From Cryobacterium sp. N22 (GTDB lineage Bacteria; Actinomycetota; Actinomycetes; Actinomycetales; Microbacteriaceae): a DNA stretch of 64,000 bases. The notes under the pieces were generated by a model, which saw only the letters and a list, made by a program, of their open reading frames with translations, did not search any database and was not told where the DNA came from. The translations under genes were made by a program, and so were the position numbers. The stretch is taken from NCBI RefSeq assembly GCF_002929555.1, contig NZ_PJJP01000037.1, forward strand, positions 186,467 to 250,466, read 5' to 3'. Every line of letters begins with the position of its first letter. The first letter of the stretch is position 1. Shown in pieces: positions 1 to 8,566 of this stretch.

Positions 1-1
1 A

Positions 2-1033
2 GCGACTCCCGCGGTCATCGACGCCTCACTCCGGGTGGCCGACGAATCCGGCGTCCAGGTCGCCATCCACTCGGACACCCTCAACGAGGCTGGTTTCGTC
101 GAGGACATGCTCCGGGCGGTGAACGGACGCACGTTTCACTCGTTTCACACCGAGGGCGCCGGTGGCGGCCATGCCCCCGACATCATACGAATCGCTGGTG
201 AACGCAATGTGCTCCCAGCCTCAACGAACCCCACCCGGCCGTTCACCGTCAATACGGTGGACGAGCACCTGGACATGGTGATGGTGGCCCATCACCTGAA
301 TCCGCTGGTCCCGAACGACCTCGCCTTCGCCGAGAGCCGGGTACGCGCGGGAACCATCGCTGCCGAGGATGTCCTGCAGGACCTCGGGGCGATTTCGATC
401 ATGTCTTCCGACGCGCAGGCCATGGGCAGAATCGGTGAAGTCGTCATGCGCACCTGGCAGACCGCGCACCAGATGAAAAAGCTTCGCGGGCCCCTGCCCG
501 GCGACGGACGAGCCGACAACCATCGAGCTCGCCGCTACGTGGCGAAGTATACGATCTGCCCGGCGATCGCCCACGGCCTGGAACGCGAGATCGGGTCGAT
601 AGAGGCAGGAAAGATGGCCGATTTTGTGCTCTGGCAGCCGGCCCTCTTCGGCGTACGGCCGACGGCGGTCTTCAAAGGCGGAGTGGCTGCCGTCGCCGCG
701 CTCGGCGACCCCAACGCCTCCATCCCCACACCTCAGCCCGTGCTCCAGCGCCCGGGATTCAGCGCCTTCAGCCCCGCTGCCGCCGCGACAAGCGTGGCAT
801 TCGTGTCACAGACCGCGATCGACGATGGATTGGCCGACAGGCTGAACATCGACCGAAAACTCGTCGCCATCGAGAACTGCCGCGGGCGGACCAAGGAAGA
901 CATGCCGGAGAATTCGGCGCTGCCCAGGATCGAGGTGGATCCTGACACCTACTCCGTCACGGTGGATGGAGAGCTCATCGAGCACGAGCCAGCAGACGTG
1001 GTGCCGATGGCGCAACGCTACTTCCTCTTCTGA
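2..1033 (+). CDS. ureC: Urease alpha (catalytic) subunit UreC, 5' end outside window
   Basis: Catalytic subunit of urease, which hydrolyses urea to ammonia and carbamate with two nickel ions. The 343 visible residues are the C-terminal 60% of a protein normally near 570 residues; the reading frame is open to the window edge. With Klebsiella aerogenes numbering (visible residue + 223) the nickel ligands His246 (in [10 protein letters not shown]), His272 (in [13 protein letters not shown]) and Asp360 (in SSDAQAMGR) and the catalytic His320 (in VAHHLNP) are present. His134, His136, carbamylated Lys217 and His219 would lie upstream of the window. The active-site flap cysteine 319 is replaced by alanine (codon 287-289). 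It ends in the usual QRYFLF and is followed 16 bases later by ureF, so it is the upstream part of a ureC-F-G-D operon. The family assignment is certain. Confidence 0.98.
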   Translation, partial: ATPAVIDASLRVADESGVQVAIHSDTLNEAGFVEDMLRAVNGRTFHSFHTEGAGGGHAPDIIRIAGERNVLPASTNPTRPFTVNTVDEHLDMVMVAHHLNPLVPNDLAFAESRVRAGTIAAEDVLQDLGAISIMSSDAQAMGRIGEVVMRTWQTAHQMKKLRGPLPGDGRADNHRARRYVAKYTICPAIAHGLEREIGSIEAGKMADFVLWQPALFGVRPTAVFKGGVAAVAALGDPNASIPTPQPVLQRPGFSAFSPAAAATSVAFVSQTAIDDGLADRLNIDRKLVAIENCRGRTKEDMPENSALPRIEVDPDTYSVTVDGELIEHEPADVVPMAQRYFLF

Positions 1034-1049
1034 TGACCGGCTGCCTCAC

Positions 1050-1805
1050 ATGACCAACGTCTCGCGCAACCTACCAGCGCTCCTGCTCCTGACCGACGGG
1101 CGATTCCCCGCGGGAGGGCACGCGCACTCCGGCGGTTTCGAGGCGGCAGCCGAGAACGAGGGGACCCGGACCCTCGCCACGATGGAACAGTTCCTGCTCG
1201 GTCGTCTCCACACCGTAGGACTCGTGGCCGCCGCCTTCGCCGCGGCAGCATGCGAGGTCGCGCTCCGTTCCATGGACGGCCGGTTTGCCGCCGGCGGCGC
1301 AGAGACCGGCGCGGACACCGAGGGCGGTAACCTGCACGAGTTGCTCTCCCCACTCGACGCGGAGTTCAACGCACGAACGCCGTCTCCGGTGCTCCGCACC
1401 GTTTCTCGCCGGCTCGGACGTCAGCTCGTGCGCGCCGGGCGGAGGATCTGGCCGAACTCCTCCCTCGAGCAGCTGGCCAGCGTTCCATCGCAAGGCTTGC
1501 ACCAACCGGTGGCCTTCGGCGCGGTCGCCGCCGCCGCAGGCCAGCCGCCGGAATGTGTTGCCATTGCGGCCGCTCAGGAATCGATCGCCGGACCCGCGAC
1601 GGCGTCCGTTCGCCTCCTCGGGCTGGACCCCTTCGATGTCAACGCTGCCCTCGCCCGCCTCGCCCCGGAGGTCTCACGGGTAGCCGCAGAGGCGGCTGCG
1701 TGCGCGCGATTTCCGTTGGCGGACCTGCCGTCACGCGGGGGATACCTTCTCGATATTTCAGCCGAAGTCCATGCGACCTGGGAGGTGCGTCTCTTTGCCA
1801 GCTAA
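1050..1805 (+). CDS. ureF: Urease accessory protein UreF
   Basis: UreF is the nickel-insertion chaperone that joins UreD and UreG in the apo-urease activation complex and gates the UreG GTPase. The 251-residue product starts [14 protein letters not shown] and carries the typical [18 protein letters not shown] segment near residues 14-31. A central [16 protein letters not shown] stretch and a C-terminal alanine-rich helical region follow. The ATG at 1050 was chosen because it gives the normal family N-terminus; the open frame continues upstream into ureC, where it has no meaning. The region around residues 65-115 is longer and less conserved than in enterobacterial UreF. The stop codon lies inside a 15-bp tandem duplication shared with the start of ureG. 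Confidence 0.95.
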   Translation: MTNVSRNLPALLLLTDGRFPAGGHAHSGGFEAAAENEGTRTLATMEQFLLGRLHTVGLVAAAFAAAACEVALRSMDGRFAAGGAETGADTEGGNLHELLSPLDAEFNARTPSPVLRTVSRRLGRQLVRAGRRIWPNSSLEQLASVPSQGLHQPVAFGAVAAAAGQPPECVAIAAAQESIAGPATASVRLLGLDPFDVNAALARLAPEVSRVAAEAAACARFPLADLPSRGGYLLDISAEVHATWEVRLFAS

Positions 1806-1823
1806 CGATTTGCCAGCTAACGA
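1794..1823 (+). repeat. Perfect 15-bp tandem duplication at the ureF/ureG junction
   Basis: The unit TTTGCCAGCTAACGA occurs twice head to tail (1794-1808 and 1809-1823). The first copy contains the ureF stop codon and the probable TTG start of ureG. The second copy encodes a repeated LPAND at the UreG N-terminus and offers a second in-frame TTG (1810-1812). The Shine-Dalgarno-like GGGAGG at 1780-1785 lies 9 bases before the first TTG and 24 before the second. Confidence 0.95.
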
Positions 1824-2607
1824 TCACAGCCACGAACACAAGCACGACGGAAGCCACGGACTCGATCACCACGGCAGCGACCACCACGGCCATGGTGCTT
1901 CGCCGGTGCGGGAAGCGAGCAGCGAGGGCGCGAACACCCTCCTGGCCACTCCCGACCACATCCACCAGGACGAACAGGCGCCGCTCGTCAGACGTGCGGA
2001 ACACGCGCTGAGGATCGGGATCGGAGGACCGGTCGGCTCCGGCAAGACCGCCCTGGTCGCGGCGTTGTGCCGCACGCTGGGAAATGAGCTGCAATTGGCG
2101 GTCGTCACCAACGACATCTACACCACGGAGGATGCCGACTTCCTGCTCCGCAACGGTGTGATCTCCACCGAGCGCGTGACGGCGGTGGAAACCGGTGCAT
2201 GCCCGCACACCGCCATCAGGGACGACATCTCCACCAACCTGGAAGCGATTGAGGAGCTGGAGGAGAAGCTCACCCCGCTCGATCTGATTCTCGTCGAGAG
2301 CGGTGGCGACAACCTGACCGCGACATTCAGTCGGGGTCTTGTGCACCGCCAGATCTTCGTGCTCGACGTCGCCGGTGGGGACAAGGTGCCGCGGAAGGGT
2401 GGACCAGGAGTGTCCACCTCCGACCTGCTCGTCATCAACAAGACCGATCTCGCCTCCTATGTTCATGCCGACCTCGCGGTGATGGATCGCGACGCGAAGG
2501 CGAAACGCAAGGATCTGCCCATCCTGTTCACCTCGCTCACCGACGATCCGACCGCAGCATCCGTCGCCGAATGGGTGCGCGAGATGCTGATTGACCACGC
2601 CCGTTGA
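1795..2607 (+). CDS. ureG: Urease accessory GTPase UreG with histidine-rich N-terminus
   Basis: SIMIBI-class GTPase that delivers nickel to apo-urease with UreD and UreF. Visible motifs are the P-loop GGPVGSGKT (about residues 77-85), [13 protein letters not shown], the metal-binding [13 protein letters not shown] with Cys-Pro-His, ESGGDNL and the guanine-specificity NKTD. Ahead of the GTPase core is a tail of about 60 residues with many histidines (HSHEHKHDG, then [11 protein letters not shown]), as in HypB and some UreG proteins that store nickel. No ureE lies between ureC and ureD, so this tail may do the nickel-binding job (inference). I prefer the TTG at 1795, 9 bases after GGGAGG; an ATG at 1771 in the same frame would overlap ureF further and has no good ribosome-binding site. 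It overlaps ureF by 11 bases. Confidence 0.96.
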   Translation: MPANDLPANDHSHEHKHDGSHGLDHHGSDHHGHGASPVREASSEGANTLLATPDHIHQDEQAPLVRRAEHALRIGIGGPVGSGKTALVAALCRTLGNELQLAVVTNDIYTTEDADFLLRNGVISTERVTAVETGACPHTAIRDDISTNLEAIEELEEKLTPLDLILVESGGDNLTATFSRGLVHRQIFVLDVAGGDKVPRKGGPGVSTSDLLVINKTDLASYVHADLAVMDRDAKAKRKDLPILFTSLTDDPTAASVAEWVREMLIDHAR

Positions 2608-3454
2608 TCTGATGCGCGCGCATGCCGGTCTGGATGTCGACCTGGAGGCAGCGGGCGGGGGAGGCGTGCGCGCGCGCATCCGCCGGCTGCGGTCGGAGGG
2701 AGCTATTGTGCTGCGCCCGACCCGGGAGACGCTGCCACGATGGGCCGACCGCTGGGATATCCCTCCTCGAGAGGCGGTCAGCGTGCGGGTGGTGGCGGGA
2801 GCGGCAGGTCCGCTGGGCGGAGACCACTGGCGTCTGGACGTGCGCGTGGGCGAAGGCGCCACCCTCTTGCTCGGTTCCGTCGCCGCGACGCTCGTGCTCC
2901 CCGGAACTCACGGAGACGAGTCCCTCAGCGAGGTCAACGTCTCCGTCGCGGCGGGCGGCACCCTGGTGTGGCGTCCCGGTGTGCAGATCGCTGCCTCGCG
3001 TTGCCGACACACGACAGTCGCCCGAATCGACCTGGCCGACGGCGCTCGGCTGTACGCGCGGGAGGAATTCATGCTGGGACGGCACGGCGAGATGCCCGGC
3101 GACTTTCGGCAGCGGCTCCGCGTGACGCACCGGGACGTGGCGATCTTCGACCAAGAACTTTCGGTAGGGCCGGATGCCCCCGGCTGGCAGAGCGCTGCCA
3201 TCACCGGGGGACGTCAGGCACTGGGCTCGGTCGTGGTCGTAGATTCCGCGCCAAATGCCATGGACCCATTCGGCCGTGCGACCCTCGTCGATTGCCCGGA
3301 CACCGCCGTGCTTCAGCTTTCGGAGCACGCCGCGCTGATCTCCAGCCTGGCGGCCGATGCCATCGACCTGCGCGTGCGTCTTGACCGGGCGTTTGCACCG
3401 TTCACGCTCGGACGAAGCGCGCGAGACGTCTACGGAGCGGGCAGGTCACCGTGA
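2591..3454 (+). CDS. ureD: Urease accessory protein UreD (UreH)
   Basis: UreD is the scaffold that binds apo-urease and recruits UreF and UreG for nickel insertion. The roughly 287-residue product shows the family [14 protein letters not shown] near residue 40, a long beta-rich core with [12 protein letters not shown], and a C-terminal [19 protein letters not shown] close. The start is uncertain: a TTG at 2591 overlaps the end of ureG by 17 bases, while an in-frame ATG at 2612 lies 4 bases after the ureG stop. Neither has a strong ribosome-binding site, so translational coupling to ureG is likely. The last 25 bases overlap the convergent TetR gene. It completes the actinobacterial order ureC-F-G-D. 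Confidence 0.92.
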   Translation: MTTPVDLMRAHAGLDVDLEAAGGGGVRARIRRLRSEGAIVLRPTRETLPRWADRWDIPPREAVSVRVVAGAAGPLGGDHWRLDVRVGEGATLLLGSVAATLVLPGTHGDESLSEVNVSVAAGGTLVWRPGVQIAASRCRHTTVARIDLADGARLYAREEFMLGRHGEMPGDFRQRLRVTHRDVAIFDQELSVGPDAPGWQSAAITGGRQALGSVVVVDSAPNAMDPFGRATLVDCPDTAVLQLSEHAALISSLAADAIDLRVRLDRAFAPFTLGRSARDVYGAGRSP

Positions 3455-4128
3455 GGCTGCGTTAGCCAGCGTTCCAGCCCGTCGAGGATGAGATCGAGGC
3501 CGAGCGGGAATTCGTTGCCGTAGTTGTAACCCGGCCTCAGGACGTGGTCGGCGGTCAGCTCGGCGAGATACGGATATTCATTGGCAGGGAGTTGGGCGAG
3601 CATGATCTGCGCCATCGCGGCCGTCTCCTCCTCCGTCGTGAAGGGCAGGCTTTTCTCCTGCATCGCAAAACCGTAGATATAGCTGTCCAGAGCGGCGAAC
3701 GCGTGGGCGGCCATGGCCACGGAGAATCCGGCGTTCCGAAAAGTGCCGATGACACGGTCGTGATGCCGCAGCGTTGCGGGCCCGGGGTTCGTCCCGGAGT
3801 CCGTCAACCCCGTAGCCCAGGGATGGCGTGACAGGGCGGCGCGGAAAGAGACCGATCGCTTGCGCATCGCAGACTTCCAACCCTCGCTGTGCGAGGGCAG
3901 CTCGATCTCGCTGAACACGGCATCGACCATGGCGTTGAGCAGGTCTTCCTTGTTGGCCACATGGTTGTACAGCGACATGGCCTCGACCCCGAGCTCGTCA
4001 CCGAGCCTGCGCATGGTCAGTGACTCGATGCCGCCGTTGTCGGCGAGCGCGATGGCCGTGCTCAGTACCTTGTCGCGGCTCAGTCGTCCCCGTGAAGACC
4101 TGTCCGCCTTGCCCGCCGGCTTCCCCAT
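3430..4128 (-). CDS. TetR/AcrR-family transcriptional repressor (TetR_C-type ligand domain)
   Basis: One-component repressor of 232 residues. The N-terminal helix-turn-helix spans about residues 15-60 ([47 protein letters not shown]), typical of TetR class proteins. The C-terminal part ([16 protein letters not shown], later [14 protein letters not shown]-like sequence) resembles the tetracycline-repressor-type ligand domain. The ATG at 4128 is preferred over an in-frame GTG at 4140. It is divergent from the DUF4386 membrane gene; the 83-bp gap carries a -35/-10 pair and palindromes, so it probably represses that gene and perhaps itself. It overlaps the end of ureD by 25 bases tail to tail, and no link to urease is implied. 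Confidence 0.88.
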   Translation of the reverse strand: MGKPAGKADRSSRGRLSRDKVLSTAIALADNGGIESLTMRRLGDELGVEAMSLYNHVANKEDLLNAMVDAVFSEIELPSHSEGWKSAMRKRSVSFRAALSRHPWATGLTDSGTNPGPATLRHHDRVIGTFRNAGFSVAMAAHAFAALDSYIYGFAMQEKSLPFTTEEETAAMAQIMLAQLPANEYPYLAELTADHVLRPGYNYGNEFPLGLDLILDGLERWLTQPHGDLPAP

Positions 4129-4147
4129 GATGTCCCTCACTGTTCCG

Positions 4148-4203
4148 TTGACAACCTTACTCCGTAGTCGTAGGTTACTTACATCATAAACTTACGACGT
4201 AAG
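4148..4203 (+). promoter_or_regulatory. Promoter and candidate TetR operators for the DUF4386 gene
   Basis: A clear sigma-70-type promoter reads rightward: TTGACA at 4148-4153, a 17-base spacer, and TAGGTT at 4171-4176. A perfect palindrome CTTACG-A-CGTAAG lies at 4191-4203, just downstream of the expected start site, and its right arm runs into the AAGGAG ribosome-binding site (4201-4206). A second, imperfect dyad (AACCTTAC at 4153-4160 with GTAGGTT at 4170-4176) covers the spacer and the -10. Binding of the divergent TetR protein here is inferred from position. Confidence 0.65.
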
Positions 4204-4211
4204 GAGACCTC

Positions 4212-4910
4212 ATGAACGCGACAGTAATCGCCTCCACGGAGACTGTCGTTCCCCGGCACGGGTTGCGTTTCACCACCTGGTCGCCGCGCACCGCGGCACT
4301 GGTCGCCGGATCCGGCCTCGCCGTCATGGCGGTGCTCGGAGGCTTCGCCAACTTCGGAGCCATCGCCCTGATCATTCCAGGGGACGCCACTCTTACCGCC
4401 CAGAACATCTCCGCCACCCCGCTGCTGTTCTGGGCGGGTGTCGTGAGTTTCGTTATTGTGGCCCTGCTCGACGTCCTCGTGGCGGGCGCCCTGTACGTAC
4501 TGCTCAGACCCGTGAACCGTCGGGTTTCGGCGGCGGCCGGCTGGTTGAGAACCGTCTACGCGCTGCTGCTCCTGGTGGCCGTCAGCCAGCTGGTGATCGG
4601 GTTCTCGCTCCTCGAAGATCCCGTGGCTGCGCTGCCGGTGCTGGAGTCATTCAGCACTATCTGGGTTATCAGCCTGGGCCTGTTCGGCACCTCACTGCTC
4701 CTGGTCGGCTACCTTGCGTTCCGGTCCGGGTTCATGGCGAGGATTTTCGGCATCCTGCTGGTCGTCGCAGGCGTGGGCTATCTGGCGGACGCCATCGGCA
4801 TGGCCGTCATCCCGGGCTTCACCGCCGTCTTCGCCCAGTTCCTCTTTGTGGGCGAAGTGGTCATCATCTTCTGGCTGCTGATCATGGGCCGCCGCCTCCC
4901 GTCCCGCTGA
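4212..4910 (+). CDS. DUF4386-type integral membrane protein
   Basis: A 232-residue membrane protein with about six hydrophobic segments: roughly residues 29-55, 70-95, 110-130, 145-165, 175-195 and 200-225. The motif pattern (LFWAGVVSFVIVALLDVLVAG, then ALYVLLRPVNRRVSAAAGWLR) matches DUF4386, a family of unknown function often paired with TetR-like regulators. It begins 8 bases after an AAGGAG site and 83 bases from the divergent TetR gene, so it is probably that repressor's target. Substrate and role are not known. Confidence 0.8.
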   Translation: MNATVIASTETVVPRHGLRFTTWSPRTAALVAGSGLAVMAVLGGFANFGAIALIIPGDATLTAQNISATPLLFWAGVVSFVIVALLDVLVAGALYVLLRPVNRRVSAAAGWLRTVYALLLLVAVSQLVIGFSLLEDPVAALPVLESFSTIWVISLGLFGTSLLLVGYLAFRSGFMARIFGILLVVAGVGYLADAIGMAVIPGFTAVFAQFLFVGEVVIIFWLLIMGRRLPSR

Positions 4911-4967
4911 CCCTCGTAGCGGCCGGCCTTCCCGCTCGTTACCATCGACCCTACAGAGGAGAAGAAA

Positions 4968-5399
4968 ATGGCCGGATTCAAGCTGAGTGAATGGATTTCT
5001 CGTCCACCGCAAGACGTCTTTGACTTTGTCACCTCGCCCGACAACGCACCCCAGATTGTTCAGTCAGTCACCAGCATGGTCAAGATCACGGACGGCCCCA
5101 CCCGTGTCGGAACCCTGCTCCGTGAGACTCGCGTGATGAGGGGTAAGGAAGAACAGGTTGAGCTCGAGGTCGTTGCCTACGAACCGAGTCGAGAGTATGG
5201 CGTGAAGAACCTGACCGAGGGAATCGAAACCGTCTACCGATATGCGTTTCGACCGGAATCGACGGGCACGCGCGTGGAGCTGGTCTGTGAGGTCACGGCC
5301 AGTGGAGCAAAGAAGTTAATGCTCCCCATGGTCGTTGCGGTCCTGAAGAAGGAAGACGGTGACCACCTGCAGCGGGTGAAAACGGCGCTTGAGACGTGA
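4968..5399 (+). CDS. SRPBCC-superfamily (START-like) protein
   Basis: A 143-residue protein with the helix-grip fold pattern of polyketide cyclase/START-like proteins. It opens with a strand and helix (ISRPPQDVFDFVTSPDNAPQ, residues 9-28), has a GTLLRETRVMRGKEE strand pair in the middle, and ends in a long amphipathic helix ending LQRVKTALET. Proteins of this type bind small hydrophobic ligands; no specific ligand can be named. The ribosome-binding site AGAGGAG lies 7 bases before the ATG. It follows the DUF4386 gene by 57 bases and could be co-transcribed with it. Confidence 0.8.
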   Translation: MAGFKLSEWISRPPQDVFDFVTSPDNAPQIVQSVTSMVKITDGPTRVGTLLRETRVMRGKEEQVELEVVAYEPSREYGVKNLTEGIETVYRYAFRPESTGTRVELVCEVTASGAKKLMLPMVVAVLKKEDGDHLQRVKTALET

Positions 5400-5422
5400 A
5401 GTGTTTCGCCTGACGAGACGCC

Positions 5423-6316
5423 TCAGTGCGCGACGCTCTCCGGCTGGTTCCGCTTGAGCAGGCGCGACGCTCCGAGAACGATCCCGACAACGGCCATGCC
5501 CAGGATGAGACCGAACACGGCCGACATCGCCGTGTCGGTGACCCAGACGACGACCGGTCCGGCGGCGTCGACCGCGTGCGTCACGGCGTGCAGCACGTCG
5601 TGGGGGCCGTGCCAGAACGTTTCGGCCAGGTTGGTAATCACCAGGTGACCACCCACCCACAGCATGGCGACGGTTCCGATGATGCTGATCACCTTGAACA
5701 CGGCGGGCATCGATGCCACGATGCGCGCGCCGGTGCGGCGCACCTGGCGCGCTGAATTCTTCATCATGGACAGCCCGATGTCGTCGATCTTCACCAGCAG
5801 GGCAACCGCGCCGTAAACGAGCGCCGTCATGCCGAGGCCGATGACCACCAAGGCGCCGAGCGTCATCCAGACGCCAAAATCGGGATCCAGACTGGCCAGG
5901 GCGATGAGCATGATTTCGGTGCTGAGGATGAGGTCGGTGCGGATGGCGCCGAAGACGAGCTTCTTCTCATCCCGCGACTCGGTCTCGGCAACGGCGTGAT
6001 GCACGCCGAACCACTCGGTGACCTTCTCCGCACCCTCGAAGCACAGATAGGTGCCGCCGAGGATCAACAGAAACGGCAACACCACGGGCGCGAAGGCGGA
6101 CAACAGCAGCGCGAGCGGGATGATGATGATGAACTTGTTGAACAGGCTGCCCAGGGCGATCCGCCAGACCACGTGGAGTTCGCGCGCCGGCGTCAGTCCT
6201 TGAACGTATTGCGGGGTGACGGCCGCGTCGTCGATGACGACACCGGCGGTCTTAGCGCTCGCCTTGAGGGCGGCGGTAAGAATGTCATCGACCACGGCGA
6301 GCAAGCCGACCGACAT
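5423..6316 (-). CDS. DUF808 family inner-membrane protein (YedI-like)
   Basis: A 297-residue membrane protein resembling E. coli YedI (DUF808). The N-terminus MSVGLLAVVDDILTAALKAS and the KTAGVVIDDAAVTPQYVQG stretch are characteristic. Hydrophobic segments follow, with a conserved LLILGGTYLCFEGAEKV and the DEKKLVFGAIRTDLILSTEI region near residues 120-140. The ATG at 6316 was chosen because AAGGAG precedes it by 7 bases and it gives the family start; the open frame upstream is arginine-rich filler. The function of the family is unknown. Confidence 0.88.
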   Translation of the reverse strand: MSVGLLAVVDDILTAALKASAKTAGVVIDDAAVTPQYVQGLTPARELHVVWRIALGSLFNKFIIIIPLALLLSAFAPVVLPFLLILGGTYLCFEGAEKVTEWFGVHHAVAETESRDEKKLVFGAIRTDLILSTEIMLIALASLDPDFGVWMTLGALVVIGLGMTALVYGAVALLVKIDDIGLSMMKNSARQVRRTGARIVASMPAVFKVISIIGTVAMLWVGGHLVITNLAETFWHGPHDVLHAVTHAVDAAGPVVVWVTDTAMSAVFGLILGMAVVGIVLGASRLLKRNQPESVAH

Positions 6317-6389
6317 CTGGATCTCCTTGGAATCGGGGTGTCGTCCTGGTGGAGGGCGACGGCAACGGAGTCCACAGTACCGTGGGGGA

Positions 6390-7223
6390 GTGCAGACATT
6401 TCTTCCCTTTGCCGACTTTGACGAGAGCGCGCAGATCCTGGACTCCGCGCGACTGGGCAAGCAGCGGGTCGAGGCCCTGCAGGTGCTCCGTGCGATAGTG
6501 CTGCCGGCCTACGGCTGGCAGAGCCATCCCGCGATGCAGATGTGGCGCGGGTACGTACCTGAACTCACTCGCTACGCGCTGGCGATGGTGGACGAGTGGA
6601 CCAATCGGGGCAACGCCGACAGCACCCGCCCGCTCATCACGGAGTTCGCCCCGGCCGCGGCCACCGACGGTGCAACGTTTCCCGCGCCCTCCTGGCTCGG
6701 CAACGAGGCCCTGCACCTGAGCCACCGCTCCAACCTCGTGCGGAAGGCACCGGAGTTCTACGCGCCGCTGTTTCCCGGGGTGCCGGACGACCTTCCCTAC
6801 GTCTGGCCGGGCACCGACCCGGGCGTTTCCGGGCGCATCCCGGGCACTGCAAGCCGCACGGCGGGAGAGGCCCTGTCGCCGTTGTGGATCCTGCGCCCAC
6901 GCAATGCCGGCGAGTTCGAGGAGTGGATGACCGGGGGAGCCGTCTCAATGCGGGGTCTGTCCCCGCTCGGTAAGCGCACCGCGAAGTGGGAGGCCCAGCT
7001 GGATGCCTTCGCGGCGCTCGAACCCGGCACGCCGATTGCGGTCCTCACCGTTGCGGGCGACAGCCTGGTTCGCGGAACCGTGACCGGTTCAGTTGTGACC
7101 GCGGCGGATGAGGACGGTGAGCTGGTTCTGCGGCTGCCGGTCGACTTTCGGGGCGAGCTGGCGCGCCGTTCCTTTCCATATCCGGCGCTGCTGCAGGATC
7201 CGCGCACGGTGTTTTCAGTCTGA
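6390..7223 (+). CDS. MSMEG_6728 family protein, pyrimidine-dimer DNA glycosylase-like
   Basis: The N-terminus MQTFLPFADFDESAQILD followed by RLGKQRVEALQVLRAI and HPAMQMWRGY matches the Pyr_excise/MSMEG_6728 family, distantly related to T4 endonuclease V, which removes UV photoproducts. The homologous region covers about residues 1-170. The remaining 100 residues hold a separate beta-rich part (GTPIAVLTVAGDSLVRGTV). The GTG at 6390 is the only start that gives the family N-terminus. It is divergent from the DUF808 gene with 73 bases between. A role in DNA repair is inference from the family; catalytic residues were not verified. Confidence 0.75.
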   Translation: MQTFLPFADFDESAQILDSARLGKQRVEALQVLRAIVLPAYGWQSHPAMQMWRGYVPELTRYALAMVDEWTNRGNADSTRPLITEFAPAAATDGATFPAPSWLGNEALHLSHRSNLVRKAPEFYAPLFPGVPDDLPYVWPGTDPGVSGRIPGTASRTAGEALSPLWILRPRNAGEFEEWMTGGAVSMRGLSPLGKRTAKWEAQLDAFAALEPGTPIAVLTVAGDSLVRGTVTGSVVTAADEDGELVLRLPVDFRGELARRSFPYPALLQDPRTVFSV

Positions 7224-7254
7224 CCAGCGAGCGACGGCCCGGTACTGTGTGGGC

Positions 7255-7608
7255 ATGTCACTGATGTGGGAAGAAGTCGTCATCGACAGCCGCGATCCGA
7301 GGGTGCTCGGCCTGTGGTGGCGGGATGCGTTGGGCTGGGTCGTGGTCGGCGAGAGCGACGACGAGTTGGAGATTGCGCCCGCGGAGGGCGCCCATCCGAC
7401 ACTGCTGTTCGGTTCGGTGCCCGAAGAGAAGCGGGTGAAGAACCGCCTCCATCTCGACTTCGTCCCCGACGACCAGGGCGTTGAGGTCGAGCGGTTGATC
7501 GCGATGGGTGCGAGCCGTGCCGATGTCGGTCAGGTTGATGTTCCCTGGGTGGTCCTTGCGGACCCCGAGGGCAACGAGTTCTGCGTTCTCTCGGCCCGCC
7601 CCTCCTAG
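7255..7608 (+). CDS. VOC/glyoxalase-like domain protein
   Basis: A compact 117-residue protein with one pair of betaalphabetabetabeta units, as in glyoxalase-like (VOC) proteins. Landmarks are WEEVVIDSRDPRVLGLWWRD at the start, LHLDFVPDD in the middle and DPEGNEFCVLS at the end. The last Glu of DPEGNEF is a metal-ligand position in many family members. The ATG at 7255 fits the family start; the frame is open further upstream but inside the preceding gene. The substrate is unknown. It converges with the methyltransferase-like gene, with only one base between stops. Confidence 0.85.
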   Translation: MSLMWEEVVIDSRDPRVLGLWWRDALGWVVVGESDDELEIAPAEGAHPTLLFGSVPEEKRVKNRLHLDFVPDDQGVEVERLIAMGASRADVGQVDVPWVVLADPEGNEFCVLSARPS

Positions 7609-7609
7609 C

Positions 7610-8518
7610 TCACGGACTGGACGGCGCCAGCGGCACTCGCGGTAGCCAGCACCGCACCGCGTCGCGATACCGTCGGAATTCGGCGCCGAAGCGGCGTTCG
7701 AGGTCGGCCTCTTCGTGCGGTCTGATGGCGTAGTTCCAGAGCAGCGAGCCGGCTACCGCGTAGACGACGACGAGCCAGGACGAGAGGATGAGGCCGACCG
7801 CGACACCCTGCACGATGCCGGAGACGGCCATCGGGTTGCGCACCCAACGGTACGGTCCGGCGATGACCAGGCTGTTGGGCATCGCCGAGGGCAACGGTGT
7901 GCCGTTTCCCAGCGTCGACATCACGACGGCCGACCAGATGCCCAGGGCGCTGGCGGCCACGAGCACCGCAACGCCGACGGGGCCGGCGAACACCGGGAAC
8001 GGGAGCGCAACTGCCCAGCGCTGCTCGAGAACGGCGGCGATCAGCGGGATGACCACGAGGAACAGGCCCCAGAAGACGGCGATCTGTGTGAAGGTCGAGA
8101 CCACGTGGGCCGAAGCGACAGGTCGAACGGTCGCGGGGCGGAAGGCGAACGGACCCCGAATCATCCAGTCGGTGGGAATGCGCCCGAGCATCACGAGGCA
8201 CAGCGCCAACGCCGACCCGGCGGCGGCCGCGGCCATGATGACGACCCCCCAGCCCGCTTCGGCGGTGACCGTGGCATACCCCGCCAGGGCGATGGCGACG
8301 ACGCCCGTCCAGCAGGTGCTCACAACCGCGGCGCCCTTCACGCCCAGCGCCGCCAAGGCCGACGCCCCCACGAAGAGAGGGATGTCGAACGCCGCGACAA
8401 CGATCGGGTTGAGGCCGCCCAGGGTCACCTCGCGCACCAGGGGAGACGCGAATACCGCGACCCACCACGCGGCACCGGCAATCGCCTGCGCGGCGAAATA
8501 TGTTCGACCCCATCGCAT
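7610..8518 (-). CDS. Isoprenylcysteine carboxyl methyltransferase (ICMT)-like membrane protein
   Basis: A 302-residue polytopic membrane protein. The C-terminal third carries the ICMT/PEMT signature: SLVIAGPYRWVRNPMAVSG near residue 205 and RPHEEADLERRFGAEFRRY near residue 270, which form the SAM-binding site in this superfamily. The N-terminal part has several hydrophobic segments without recognisable motifs. Bacterial members methylate varied lipid-like or small substrates, and this one cannot be assigned. Confidence 0.8.
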   Translation of the reverse strand: MRWGRTYFAAQAIAGAAWWVAVFASPLVREVTLGGLNPIVVAAFDIPLFVGASALAALGVKGAAVVSTCWTGVVAIALAGYATVTAEAGWGVVIMAAAAAGSALALCLVMLGRIPTDWMIRGPFAFRPATVRPVASAHVVSTFTQIAVFWGLFLVVIPLIAAVLEQRWAVALPFPVFAGPVGVAVLVAASALGIWSAVVMSTLGNGTPLPSAMPNSLVIAGPYRWVRNPMAVSGIVQGVAVGLILSSWLVVVYAVAGSLLWNYAIRPHEEADLERRFGAEFRRYRDAVRCWLPRVPLAPSSP

Positions 8519-8566
8519 GTGCTCACCCTAACGGTGGGTAGTATCAGCCGCCGCCCGCCCGAGGAC

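Noticed and set aside
966-1049. Upstream extension of ureF into ureC
   Set aside because: The extra 28 residues have no UreF similarity; ATG 1050 yields the family N-terminus.
3430-4140. Control of urease genes by the adjacent TetR protein
   Set aside because: The genes converge and only overlap at their ends; the candidate operators lie on the other side, before the DUF4386 gene.
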